Of a stretch of DNA of 64,000 nt, positions 37,001 to 49,372 are shown piece after piece. The stretch spans positions 254,165 to 318,164 of the forward strand of contig CAJJDO010000053.1 in NCBI GenBank assembly GCA_905183005.1, in the 5' to 3' direction. The DNA is from Paramecium pentaurelia (Eukaryota > Ciliophora > Oligohymenophorea > Peniculida > Parameciidae). Within the stretch, counting starts at the first letter, position 1, and each line of letters begins with the position of its first letter. The position numbers and the translations under genes are program-made. The notes beneath the pieces are model-generated. The model ran no database searches. It was given only the letters and a program-made list of their open reading frames with translations, and had not been told where the DNA came from.

Positions 37001-39281
37001 ATGATTCCCCTCTTTTTATAATATTAAAAAAGAACGGTATTAATTTCTTAAAATTATTAGAATCCTTAACATCCTAAATCCATTCCCTTACTAAATTTTG
37101 TTGTTATTTTTTATCTAAAAGAGTCATAGAAATATTAAATTCTTCTAATTAAATATTCAGATTTCTTGGATATATGTCACTTCTAAGTTTTTATTCAAAT
37201 ATTGTAGGTTCTAATTAATTATTGTTAAAATAATTTATTGAGACAAATGTATTTCTATACAGAACGGCATCTTACATATAAAAAATTTCAGCAGAATATT
37301 ATAATTACTAATTTTATTCAGTTTACCAATAATAAACTAAATTAAAAACATTTTTTATCTATTCTAGATTTAATTAAATGTCCAAAAATAATTCAAGGAA
37401 ATTATCAAAACAATAGATTTATGAAAATCTTAAGATATTTCTAATGCTGACCTTGAAATCTTGCTTTTCATTTTCTTCCTTTAAATTGCTGAAAAGATAA
37501 TATAAGATACTTATAGTATTAATATAAATCTATTAAGAAACTTAATTTAATCTATTATCTTATATTAATTGAAAAATTTGATTATTATTTAAATGTAAAA
37601 GTTGAGAGAATAATTTTGTTTTTTAATTAAACTATTTTAATGCTTAATTTTATTAAAACAATCTTCTGATAATTTAAAGAACTTCAATATAATTTAGAGT
37701 TTCATTATTTAAGTATTTTTAAATTAAATTATTAACAATTTGATCTTAATTAGGAACTAATTTTAATTAATCATCTGAAAATTGGGCTAGCAAATTAATT
37801 TACTATAGAAATGGCAAAGATTCAAATTCAGATACATTAATAATATCCTTCTTTTCATTTTCACTTCTGCCCTACTATAAGGCTGATTTAAGCAGTTAAA
37901 AATTAATATCAGATCTATTTTAATATACTATCACAATTTGAAGAATAATTTCTAGTTCTTCAGACAAATAATTTTATCTTTGTTAATCTATTTTAAAAAT
38001 AATTTAATTTAAATTATTCTCCTATATCAGGGTTCTCAATAATTATGCTACTTCACGTTTTTTCTCATCACATATATTAGTTAACAAATTTAACAATTTT
38101 GCATTTTTCTGATTAAGTAAATTCAAATTTACAATATGCTATTTTTTATTAAGAGTATGTAAGTTTTCTTCAAGAATCTTTTCTAATAAATCTTAAAAAG
38201 AAAATTGTTTCAATTCTTTTTACAATTACTCTTCTTTAGAAAATTGATTGTGTTAATATTGTTCTAATTTAATCATTAATTCTACATCAATTTGCCTATT
38301 TGAGTCCCTTCTGAATTAAAGATATAGATTAAGTAATTTAAATTTTTTATCTTCATTATTTTTTGCCAACTTCTGATTATAATATTAATCAAAATTAATT
38401 AAACAATAAAAGCACATCATATAAAAAATAATTTAAAGATCAAAATTTATTGGTAATAGTTTATCAATAAGATTCTCAATATCAGTAAAATGTAAGGTAC
38501 TTGAATCATTTTTATTTAATAATTATTTTATTATTTGTTGTATTGAATGATATAATTTTGATGAATCTTACTACAATAATTTTAATATATCCAATTGTTT
38601 TTGTAATTAAGTTTAGTCTTAATTTTACTATTATAATTTTTAATAATGATATTCGAATTATATCCAACAATTACAAAGAATTTCACCTAATATTTAATAT
38701 AATCCTATTTTTTCTTTGTCTTCTATTTATAATTCATCAGGTATAGAAAAAAAAAAAATTAAATTTTTTAATGTTATAGAATTTAATTAAAAAGAAGGAT
38801 TTCTACATTATATTATTAAATCTATTATTTTGAAGCCATAATGATTCAGCTTTATAAAAACAGGGTTTTATTAATTTAAAGAGATAGGAAATCTACAAAT
38901 ATTTAAAAATTCCTCTTGTCTTAGATATTCTTTAAGTCGTTCCAAATTCTTAGTATATTTTACATAATACAATTTCTCATATTATTGACAAATCTTCTTA
39001 TTTTACTCAGATTCATCCTCTGATTATAGCTTTCGATGCCTCAAATGCTAAACCCTTTCATCAAAAATTTGTTTCTATTAAATAAGATAATTATTGTTAG
39101 GTATTTCTTACATAAGCCACTTGATAGCTATCTACTTATCATTTTCTTTTTTCAATCCATCAAAAAAGCATTTTACTATTTTTTGAAAAGCATATTCAGA
39201 TGAAATGATTTGATTTAGTCTATCATTTACTATGCTTTACAACTCCAAAGTCTTTTAATATTTAGACAACGATTGTGTCAT
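31039..39281 (-). CDS. giant VLIG/GBP-like GTPase with C-terminal VWA domain (copy A)
   Basis: One frame, with a single 23-nt intron near 31950, encodes 2739 residues. Residues 1-850 are helical and Gln/Asn/Leu rich with no known domain. At about 860 a degenerate P-loop (KIGKTKLINKIF) is followed by DIMYDFEFQGSRNLSV. The active-looking G domain starts at about 1300: P-loop LGPQSSGKSTILNKIFG (1308), SVGRCTKG with the switch Thr, ILDTEGLQSPN (1361), and VNVKGD in place of the usual T/NKxD. This is the pattern of very large inducible GTPases. A long helical region follows. Near 2405-2430 lies a Cys/His cluster (CPICKRKC...HQHQCRNGHQ), then at about 2550 a VWA domain with a complete MIDAS: DDSGS, GGGTNF and YTDGG. 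Cytosolic localisation is inferred, as there is no signal or membrane span. The paralogue is at 49373-59135. Confidence 0.88.
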
Positions 39282-40667
39282 CAATTTTAAGAAATTTATT
39301 AATAGAAAAATATCCTTTCTCAAATTACATTATAAAGCAAAAAAAGATACAATTTGAATACCAAAAAAAAAAAAATAGTATAATTTTTAATAATCATTAC
39401 TATTAAGATTTCTATTTATTACCTTAGAATCAAGTTTATGTATTTATCATAAACCAAAATGAAAACCCTATCGATTTTTAAATATACTAATTAATAATTT
39501 ATTTATATATATATGTTCCACCTAAAGATTTTATTTAATTATAACAATATCAAAGTTTTCTATTAATTTAAATATTTTAATATTCTGATAAGGGTGATAT
39601 TTTTATTAAGAAAACCATGAATATATTTTGAAAATGTTTAAAAAAGATTCTAAAATTGGAATAAGAATGGCATAATGCTAAAGATTAAATACATTTGTAT
39701 TTTTCTAATATCCCATTAGCCTGTTTCTATTTTATCTTTTATTCATATATCGTATTCTAATCTATTAGTTCAAATCAATCGTGAATTCTTCGTATTATCA
39801 TAAAACTTATTTTTCGTTAAAAAATTGATTAATTTCCATGTTGAAAGGCTAATATGGATCTTTGAATGTCAATTTTAATCTCTTGCTATATTAAATTTTG
39901 TTAATTACCAAAATATTATGTAAGTGTTTAATTTATAATTAGTTGTGATAATTATATCTGATACAATACCATTTTTTCTTGTAAAAGTGTTCTTCAAAAT
40001 TAATTGATTATCATTTTTACCATGAATTTTAAAAAATGGAAATAAAATGATAAAAAAATGATGATGATATTTCAGCAAATGGTAATTTAAATGTTTTTCA
40101 ATTCAGTCATAAACATAATCTATAGAAATTAATGTTAATTTTATTTTTAAGATGGTATTCTTCATATATATATGTTTATTTATAAATTAATAATATTTTC
40201 ATCTCCATTTTCTTTATTTATTTTCAATATTTTAGCTTCAAATAAAAATGATGATATAACAACTGCTAAAATTGTTCATTTTTTCATATATTTAGATCTA
40301 TTTTATTACAATTAATTTAGAATAATTGCTATCAATAAATCAATGATAAGAAAATAGGATATAAAATTTAAATTAATTCTTAAAATTTTAGTGAATCTTA
40401 GATTAAATAGATTGTAAATAATTGATCAATAGGATTGAATTAAATAAATTAAGATTTATTTTATTTTATAATGTTAACACTTAAATCTTAAAAATTTCAT
40501 CAAAGTCGGCAAGTATTTATTCTAATTATCAAATAATATTATCAATTTCTTGAATAAGAATACTATAAGAGTTTAAATTTATTTCTATAAAGAAATTAAA
40601 TAATAGAGAGGAGTTAAGAATTTGATTAAATTTGTAATTTTAAGAATATATATAATATTGATTATAG
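39282..40667. other. non-coding stretch
   Basis: About 1.4 kb between the start of the giant gene and the 3' end of the ISCA2-like gene. It is A/T-rich, with short simple runs (an alternating TA tract near 39508-39512). No coding frame or RNA gene could be supported; it holds the promoter of the giant gene. Confidence 0.45.
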
Positions 40668-41162
40668 TCATAATAACTCAGGTTTTGGAGCAAATGATGC
40701 TTTACAACTACATGATTTTTCTGCATTTGGATTTTCTTAGACCTAAAATATATTATATGACTAAGATACATAAAATGCAGCTCTGATCATTTTATCTTCA
40801 TAATCAATAATACATCCATTAACAAATTTGAGTGTAATTTCATCAACAACAAAAATTATTTCATTTTATATTTTGAGAACATAATCTTCTTCTAAAATTT
40901 AATCATCAAAATTAAATGAGTATTTAAATCCTGAACATCCTTCTATAAGATATACAATTTAATATTACATGCACCATCAACTCCTAATCTCAAGAATTTA
41001 TTTGGAAATTTGGTTACTTGTTTTCTTTTAATTTCCTTCATTATTCATCTAATGTACCTGAATACAGAAGTCAGTAAGTTTAATTTAATCATTTATTGTA
41101 TGATAACTGAATTGATTAAACTTTGTCAGAGTAGATAATAAAGTCTTAGAAATTCTTAACAT
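40668..41162 (-). CDS. ISCA2-like mitochondrial Fe-S cluster assembly protein
   Basis: The 139-residue product needs three introns (22, 26 and 27 nt). A-type assembly proteins bind or deliver Fe-S clusters through three Cys: all are here, in GAQGCSGFKYSF and SCSCKASF. Other family marks are LRLGVDG, the FVVDEITLKFVNGCIIDYED region and MIRAAFYVQENPNAEKS, closest to the ISCA2 branch (CSC rather than CGC). The N-terminus (MLRISKTLLSTLTKFNQF) is basic, Ser/Leu rich and lacks acids, as in a mitochondrial presequence. The first intron uses an AAG acceptor to join TDFCIQ to EIKRKQVTKF; this join is inferred. A role in mitochondrial [4Fe-4S] maturation is inferred from the family. Confidence 0.88.
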
Positions 41163-41631
41163 GGCAAAAAATTGATATATTATAAAATTAATATTTTTAG
41201 AATTAAAGAAGAAATATAAATAAGTATATATTTCTCATATAATTTCTACTATATAAAATGTATTGATACATAAATCTGATGGGAAATAAATATAAAAAGA
41301 AATTGAGCAGTTAAAATTAATCGTACAGAGGTTGATATCATTTTTTATTTATTTTCTATTTTTCATTTTAATTATCTTTATTATGATAATAAAGATAATA
41401 TTATTTAATTTAAGAATACTTTTGTTGATTTACCTACATTTAAAAATTTAGGAATAATTTCATTGATAGCTTTATTTAATTAAATGATGATGATCTATTA
41501 GAGTGTTAAGAAGATAAAATTTTGAAAGGATTGAAATTTGAATAAATTTAGTTCCAGAAATTAATTAAGCAGCACTAAAAATTATTTTGTTTATATTAAT
41601 TATAATTATCATTGATTATTTATAGTTTAAA
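41163..41631. promoter_or_regulatory. divergent intergenic region
   Basis: This 469-bp region separates two divergent start codons (ISCA2-like on minus, hydrolase on plus) and must contain both promoters. It is A/T-rich. A short palindrome near 41381-41401 (TTATCTTTATTATGATAATA) is visible, but its meaning is unknown. Confidence 0.35.
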
Positions 41632-42865
41632 ATGAAAGTGGGAATTATTGGAGGAATTAGTTCATATTTGAGTTATTTAGTTTGGAATAACTATAATAGC
41701 AACCAAGTTGAGTTGTATTCATTGAATACCGAATTGTAGAATGAAATCATCTAAAATTGTCCATCTCTTACATCTTATAGACCTCCTGCATTCTACTGTG
41801 GATTTTTGCACACTTTAATTCCCACAATCTCAAAACCTAAAGAGAAACACATATCCTTTTTTGAGAAGATTGGAGACACAGGTATATCAGTAGATTTTGT
41901 GGATAAGGGACAATCAATTAATTCTGATCAACCATTATTATTAATAATACCAGGATTGACTGGAAAAGTGTAAAATGGGTAAGAATATTTTTTAATCAGC
42001 TAGATATGTGAATAGTCTTATAACATAGGCTCATCAATATGGTTTTAATAATATTTGCATATACACTTATAGGATGCTATCTAAGGAAGCTAATTTCCTA
42101 TTTGTTCCTCCCTTTTAAGATTATGGAATTGATTTTTAAGGGGCAGACAAAGAATATTTTAGACATGATGTTGTTGCAGGGCAAACTACTAGAGTAGATT
42201 TAGCAGCTGATTTGCATTACACCTTAAAATATTTAAAAGATAAATACAAATTTAAATAGATATTAGCTATTGGTTGTTCTTATGGTGGAGTTTAATTGGG
42301 CAATTACTTAGGAAGATTTTAAGATGATTCATTAATAGATGCAGGAGTAACTGTGTGTTCACCACATAATATCACTGATTGTGAGAACAATATTTCTACT
42401 ATTATGGATCTTACAATGACATATATTTTAAGAAGAGGATTAAAGATAAATAAACATTTATTTTATGATCCAAACAATTATCCTAAACAATGGAAACCTT
42501 AAATATCTAAAGCTATGAATTCTTTGTTTGTTCATCAATTCGATAGATATTATACATCTCAGGTCTATGGGTATAAATCTGAAGTTGAATATTATAAGCA
42601 TTTCTCTTCATGTGATCGATTTCCCTAAATCAAAATTCCAATGTTATGTATTGCAGCTAAAGATGATTATGCTGTTAATATAAAAGCTTTATCTTTAGAT
42701 AAATTGATTTCAAATAAATAAACAATTGTTTGTTTAGCCAAAAGTGGAGGACATATAGGATTTTTAGAAGGATTGAATGCAGATAGCACATGGTTTCCAA
42801 AACCAGCTTTGGAATTCTTACAGTATTTTTCAAAAGAATAAGAAATAGAATATAAAGCTTAATGA
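41632..42865 (+). CDS. alpha/beta hydrolase of the ABHD1/ABHD3 type
   Basis: A 402-residue protein after one 25-nt intron. The order of motifs is that of the ABHD1/2/3 family: LLLIIPGLTGK (oxyanion strand), GYVNSLITQAHQYGF and IYTYRM, a DLAADLHYTLKYLKDKY helix, then the nucleophile elbow IGCSYGGVQLGNYLG (GxSxGG with an intact Ser). The acid is in LCIAAKDDYAV and the His in AKSGGHIGFLEG. The full triad suggests an active lipid esterase or phospholipase. The N-terminus (MKVGIIGGISSYLSYLVW) is moderately hydrophobic and could be a signal anchor, as in relatives. Its stop is only 23 bp from the stop of the convergent kinase gene. Confidence 0.9.
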
Positions 42866-42888
42866 TGTATTATATATATTCAAATAAT

Positions 42889-44496
42889 TCAAAAGTCTTC
42901 AGTTATTTCATCCACTTCTTTAATTCCCAAATCTCCAAAGAATTAAGTAAGGACAGAACTCCTTTTTGGAATTCCCAAACTATCTAATTGATTAATAACT
43001 TTAGTTTAATCTTCAGCAGTGAGATTGATACTAGATTCAATTTGAGATCCTAATTATTGAAATAATTTCTGGTTATTTTATTGAATATTAGATTCCTATT
43101 ATTATTGCTCCTTCAATTCTTAACTTTATTATATAGCAAAATCACCGAATGGATCTGAAGAACCTTTTATATCACATATTTTCCCTAATAATATAAATAA
43201 ATTTTTAATACGTAATGCGTCAGATTAGGCTTAATAAGATATCTCTTGTCTACTTCCAAATCTACTCATTAAAACATTGCTACTTCCTATAGAATTCATT
43301 AATTAAATTGGTCCTCTCTTTTCATTTTATTTCTATACAATATGAATATTTCCAAAGTTCTTTGTCAAATCTTCTACATCTACTCTATCTTAGTTTTTTT
43401 CTCCTTGCAATTTTTATATCATATTTCCCAAATTATGATATCCAAAATAATTGTTGTTGATGGCCAAACTAGTTTGCAATTATTTCATATGTTTATTGCT
43501 ATTATGAATAAGATTCTCCAAATTCGTACTTATAATTAAAGGAGTACTTTCTCTTTATTATTATTCAAAAAAGGAATTTCTTAATGCATCATCTATGGAA
43601 ATTCTTTTCTAACTATCATATTCCAACATTCCTATAATTAAATTCTATAAAGGAATTTCTAGTTCTTTCAATTGTTCTTTAAACTTCCATTTATCTGGAC
43701 ATCTCAAAAGCTCAACAAAATCTTGATATTCATCAGAATGCAATGGAAGTTTTTAGAATAAACATTAGTATGTTATCACTCCTATTGCCCATATATCGAC
43801 TTCTTTGGAATAACACGATTTATGATATATTTCAGGTGCACAATAAAATACATTTCCTGTTTTTGTCAACATCTCAATCTCTTAACCTTTTGATTAAAAT
43901 CTTCTTGATACTCCAAAATCTACTACCTTTACTTTTACTTCTGATGTATCCATATTATCACTCAAATCTACTAGAACATTATCAGGTTTTAAATCTCTAT
44001 GGCATATACCTTTTTGATGAGCATGTTGAATTGCTAAAAGTAATTATTTAATCACAATTCTAAGTTCCATTACATTCAATTTTCTCTTCTTTATAATTGA
44101 TTCCAATGAATCAAATGCACAATATTCCATTATTAAATATGAAGTTTCCATCTTTTCATTTATAAATAATTCAATATCCTATGCAATATTTGGATGTCTT
44201 AAACATCTAGTGTTATTAAAAGTTCTCTTAACGTTGTTTTATATTTCTTAATCTCCAGATCTCACTATTTTCACTGCGAAAATCTCATCTGTATCTTTCT
44301 TTCTAGCTACTTTCACTACAGCATGGGCACCCTAACCTAATACAAATTTTTATAAGTTTATACCCAAAGTTTATAATGCTTCATATCTATCCTCAAATTT
44401 TAGTGCATCATCGAATTGATTAAGAGTAATAATCTCTGGTTTTATTTCATCTTCACTAAATGATATCTAAAACTTAAGACGATGACCTCCATTCAT
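42889..44496 (-). CDS. serine/threonine protein kinase
   Basis: An intronless 535-residue protein. The kinase domain covers about 50-310: glycine loop LGQGAHAVV, Lys 75 in FAVKIV, HRDLKPDN with Asp 168, DFG at 193-195, TGNVFYCAPE, and DIWAIGVITY. All catalytic residues are present. The activation segment has a small insert (SRRFQSKGQEIEMLTKTG). The pattern is CAMK-like (calcium/calmodulin-dependent or CDPK-related), but no EF-hands follow. The last 225 residues are Gln/Asn/Ser rich with a coiled coil; the end (TKVINQLDSLGIPKRSSV) has a small-domain look. A start at 44496 is supported by the gene being open from there with no other ATG close by. Substrates are unknown. Confidence 0.9.
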
Positions 44497-44559
44497 TTTA
44501 TATATAATATTAAATACATGCGTTTATTTCATAACTATATCAAATCAGATATTAAATAT

Positions 44560-46780
44560 CTTAATCAATTTTCTCACATCCTTATATAAATTACTGAAAT
44601 ATCCTTCCTCCTAGAATTTTTTACTTTATTTTACTGACAATCACTTTAAAATTATTAAAACTTATCTAAAACAATTCTAATTCCAATTTTTAATCTCTTC
44701 CCTTATTTAATTCTTCATAAAAATTCAAAAACTATGATATTTAGGTTTTTGTTCAAAATTATCACTTAATATTACCAATTTAACTTATTTTCTGAGAATT
44801 TTGAATTATTTTTACTACTAATTTTTCTTAAATGCTGCTGAGCTTATCTCAATCTATTTTTTAGACAATTCTACAAAAGGTAAATTTAACCATTATTTAA
44901 TGAAAAAAGCAATTCTGCTTGAATTTTTTCTCAGCTTTTGATCGGAACCTACAATAATCTAGATTGCAATTTGGATTTAAAATTTAAAGATTTTTGTATA
45001 TTTAAATATTCAATGAGCATTTTATCATTTCTGAAATTTTAAGGTATCCATTTTACAAATAAAATAAATTTTACAATCAACAATTTTTAATTCTAATCTT
45101 CTACTATATTTTTATTGCAAAAGTCGCTTCTTGCAACTTATATTAGTAATTTTCTGCATCTAATCTCCTACCAACTGATTAGTTTAGTTTAAATTTATCT
45201 TCATCTATAACTCTTCATTTTTTAAATTATTTTTATTTTTGAACAATAATCATTTATGTATTGAAGTAATTACCTTTTAGGTAGTTTATCCAAAATGATG
45301 TTGGAATTTATCACTTATATCATTATTTTTAATAAAATCTTACTTTAATTTCTGTTTTTAATCTGCAACTTAATATTTGACTAATGATTATCTTTATCAA
45401 TTAAGGTTCAAGATTGAGCTTTTGATCTATCTGCACTGATCATTTATATATTGAGTTTCTAAGAGCAGCACTTTTTTCCCCACTAGATCACTTGTACAAT
45501 TAATTAGATCAGCTTATTAAATGAAAAACTATATAAAAATTATTTGCTTTCACATGTAATTCAAATTTTTGAATATGATTTTTAGATTTATATTTTTTCC
45601 TTTTCTTCCCCTTGTTATCATTAATTAAACATGGAAGCTTATAAAAGTAAAATTCTATTATCTATATCAATTAATAGCTTTTCTTGATAGAATGGACTGG
45701 AAAAAAGAAGATTCTAATTGAATTTCAGTATAATTATTTAATATATAGATAGAATAGGAAGGTTAATTAACCTTGTTATTTCTTTTGATAATAACTCGAT
45801 TCTTCTTTTTATTTTCTTTAGTAACTATTTCCTAAGGATGAATTCTTAAACATATATTAACAGTATTCACTTAGATTTTCAAAAAATAAACACCTAAAAC
45901 TTCCCATTTTTAATTATACAAATCGTCACTTAAAATGTTCCATTTTCAAACATTTTACATCTTCTAAGTCTAGGTTTTCTCCATCCTTAATCTATATTTT
46001 CAAATACTTTTTATAATTAGAAATTTCTGAATTCTTATTACCTCATTATATTTAATTATTATTCAGATATATCTATTTAAAATCTACTTCCAAAACTTCT
46101 GTTTTTAGAAATGTCTATCATTAACGAATCTATTGATCTACAATGACTCCGATTTCAATTATTGGACTTCTTCATAATTTTAAAATCTTTAATTTAATTG
46201 TTAAACAAATTCTCACAACTTTTTCAATTATTGTTTTTGAAATCAAAAAAATTTGACCATAATAGATTAATTAATGACTTTATAATTTTTTTTATTTTAT
46301 TAGATGGCAACAGTTAATTCAATCCGTCACCTCATGTTATCTATAATTTCTAATTTTTCTATTTTATAATTAATAGCATCCGCAAAATGCTCCAATATAT
46401 CTACTAAGACTTTCACTTTCATTTTAATATAAAAATATAATAAAAATAATTAATTCACTATTAGATATTCAGAATTTTCTTAATATTACTCTATAATTAT
46501 TATTAATTGCTATAAGCTTTTTTTCCATCTCAATGGTTATTTTGTGTTCCTTAAATGATCACTTAGTTTTTCAAATCATTAAATGTAATGATTAATGTTA
46601 TTCTATAAAAGTTAAAACTAGTATTCTAATTCATAAATACCACATTTTTTAGCTAAAAAATTTTTAGATATTTCAGTGTATTCTAATTGTTTCTCAGATT
46701 TGTCGAGTTAATCTTAAATCTAATTGATAGTTGACTTCGATTGAATAAAAGCTTAATTTACATTTTCATTAAAATATATT
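44560..46780 (-). pseudogene. long decayed coding region with coiled-coil pieces
   Basis: The minus strand is purine-rich and holds many protein-like pieces in shifting frames. Examples are a coiled-coil piece ending in a TGA at 46576 (DQLDKSEKQLEYTEISKNF, then KKCGIYELEYQFQLLQNN), a piece from ATG 46422 (MKVKVLVDILEHFADAINY), and, further on, EEVQQLKSESLQINRF and VFENIDQGWRKPRLRR. Stops and frame changes every 100-200 bp rule out one intact gene with normal introns. The coiled-coil part recalls the large ciliate families of B-box/coiled-coil proteins, but this is only an impression. It could also be intact coding DNA broken by unexcised IES elements. The right part of it lies inside the assembly duplication and appears a second time at 47432-47850. 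Confidence 0.45.
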
Positions 46781-47430
46781 TTGATATTCAATTTATAGAA
46801 AAATAGTATCAATTTAAGCTTTTATTTTAAGGATAATGTAGTTACTGAAGTTTATTATTTGTTATTATTAGTTTGAGTAGTTGATTATATGTTATTGTTC
46901 TCAATTTGTTTTTAGATATGATAACTTAAGATGAGTTCATTAGATTTTGAATTTTGAAAAATAATTATCTATTTATTAAGATTAAACATATACTTTCTAA
47001 AGCATCAATAACCTAATAAATAGTTATTTTATAGTCTCAATAAATTGGCATTTTTTTTTAATATGTAACATGAATTGTTATTGTTTAAATGGAGAACATT
47101 AATAATTTTTACTTTAATCATATTTTTCTGAAATTTCCAAATATTTCTATTTGATATATATATCACAATAAAAATTTTGTTCATTTATCAACATTAGAAT
47201 GAAATTCCATACATTGTAAAGCAAAAAATTATTCTTTATTTAAAATATTTTAATTGAATTACAAAATCAATTAATCTACTCTAATAATTAATATCCTATT
47301 GTTACCAGTTAGATAATTTTTATTTAAATACATATAGAAGCAATAACTCAAAACTTCATATTTTAGTATGTTTTATTAAATATGTTATAATATCTTTCAA
47401 CATATATAACAATCACTTGAGAATTATGAA
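46364..47430. repeat. 1067-bp exact direct duplication, first copy
   Basis: Bases 46364-47430 are repeated exactly at 47432-48498, and the two copies are separated only by a single N. A perfect non-coding repeat of this length meeting at an N is what an unmerged contig overlap looks like. The true sequence almost certainly has one copy. Confidence 0.9.
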
Positions 47431-47431
47431 N
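47431..47431. other. assembly gap marker (single N)
   Basis: This single N joins two contig ends that share 1067 identical bases. Confidence 0.95.
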
Positions 47432-48498
47432 TTATAATTAATAGCATCCGCAAAATGCTCCAATATATCTACTAAGACTTTCACTTTCATTTTAATATAA
47501 AAATATAATAAAAATAATTAATTCACTATTAGATATTCAGAATTTTCTTAATATTACTCTATAATTATTATTAATTGCTATAAGCTTTTTTTCCATCTCA
47601 ATGGTTATTTTGTGTTCCTTAAATGATCACTTAGTTTTTCAAATCATTAAATGTAATGATTAATGTTATTCTATAAAAGTTAAAACTAGTATTCTAATTC
47701 ATAAATACCACATTTTTTAGCTAAAAAATTTTTAGATATTTCAGTGTATTCTAATTGTTTCTCAGATTTGTCGAGTTAATCTTAAATCTAATTGATAGTT
47801 GACTTCGATTGAATAAAAGCTTAATTTACATTTTCATTAAAATATATTTTGATATTCAATTTATAGAAAAATAGTATCAATTTAAGCTTTTATTTTAAGG
47901 ATAATGTAGTTACTGAAGTTTATTATTTGTTATTATTAGTTTGAGTAGTTGATTATATGTTATTGTTCTCAATTTGTTTTTAGATATGATAACTTAAGAT
48001 GAGTTCATTAGATTTTGAATTTTGAAAAATAATTATCTATTTATTAAGATTAAACATATACTTTCTAAAGCATCAATAACCTAATAAATAGTTATTTTAT
48101 AGTCTCAATAAATTGGCATTTTTTTTTAATATGTAACATGAATTGTTATTGTTTAAATGGAGAACATTAATAATTTTTACTTTAATCATATTTTTCTGAA
48201 ATTTCCAAATATTTCTATTTGATATATATATCACAATAAAAATTTTGTTCATTTATCAACATTAGAATGAAATTCCATACATTGTAAAGCAAAAAATTAT
48301 TCTTTATTTAAAATATTTTAATTGAATTACAAAATCAATTAATCTACTCTAATAATTAATATCCTATTGTTACCAGTTAGATAATTTTTATTTAAATACA
48401 TATAGAAGCAATAACTCAAAACTTCATATTTTAGTATGTTTTATTAAATATGTTATAATATCTTTCAACATATATAACAATCACTTGAGAATTATGAA
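47432..48498. repeat. 1067-bp exact direct duplication, second copy
   Basis: Same sequence as 46364-47430; see that entry. Any gene fragment or motif read in this stretch is a duplicate count and should not be taken as a second locus. Confidence 0.9.
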
Positions 48499-49372
48499 AT
48501 AAATATATTCCTATAAAACAATATAAATTAAAGAACTGAAAAATATAAGTTAAAATACTAAAATGGATATTAAAAATATAACTATTTAGTTCAATAAAAT
48601 AAAAATAAAATCCCTTCAAAAATAACAAAATTATTAGGCTTTTATAATATAAAAGGGTAGTTTTGTATAACTATTTTAAATTCTAAAACCTAAATATTTG
48701 CTAGTTAAATAATTTATAATAATTTTTGTAGAATCAATTTTATTAAATTGATATAAAATTTGAGTTACTTAGAACCATATAATTATTGGATCTTAATTAA
48801 TTTTATTACCATTATTTTTTTTAGCATAAAAATACCTTATATATTTCCATTTTTAAAAATTTTTCTAAGTTAGATTTAGATAATTCCTCTCTTTATTTAA
48901 ATATAAATTTATACAAATTTTACTTAATCTATCTACTTTTTAATTAAATTTTTATGATCTACTTTAACTATTAATAATCCTAATTATATTTCATTAATAA
49001 TCTAATTAATTTTAAAATGTGAGAACAATACATTTTAAAGCTCTTGGAAAAACTACAAAAATCAACTCAAAAACTTATATTTAATTAGACTTCAGAAATC
49101 GATGCGATTAGACTTTTCACTGTTTCAATTAAACTAATGAGAGATTTTCAAGCAGATTTTTAAATAATACTCTATAAAAACAAATAGTGAATTAAAACAT
49201 GTTGTTTTAAAACAGTAATAACATTTCGCTAAATAAGGATTATTAATTTCTATAAAACATTCAAACACATTCTTGATAATTAATTAAAAAGGTGTAATAA
49301 TTTTAAATATAATTGATTCTTTGTTTTATTAGAAATAATATTTGGATATAATTTCATTTTTATAACAATTAG
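48499..49372. other. non-coding stretch upstream of nothing obvious
   Basis: About 870 bp of A/T-rich DNA between the duplicated block and the 3' end of the second giant gene. Only short TGA-free runs occur, on both strands; none has the composition of the genes nearby. No repeat or RNA could be supported. Confidence 0.4.

Noticed and set aside
41360..41410. CRISPR-like or transposon inverted repeats
   Set aside because: Only short A/T palindromes are present. There are no spaced direct repeats, no transposase frame other than the IES-like insert, and the organism is a eukaryote.
43342..44051. Plus-strand frames over the kinase at 42889-44496
   Set aside because: The minus strand has an intact single-exon kinase with HRDLKPDN and DFG here; the plus readings are shadows.
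46364..48498. A biological tandem repeat of about 1.07 kb (and one of 0.86 kb at 57211-58929)
   Set aside because: Both pairs are perfectly identical and meet at a single N. True old repeats in non-coding DNA would differ. Contig overlap is far simpler.
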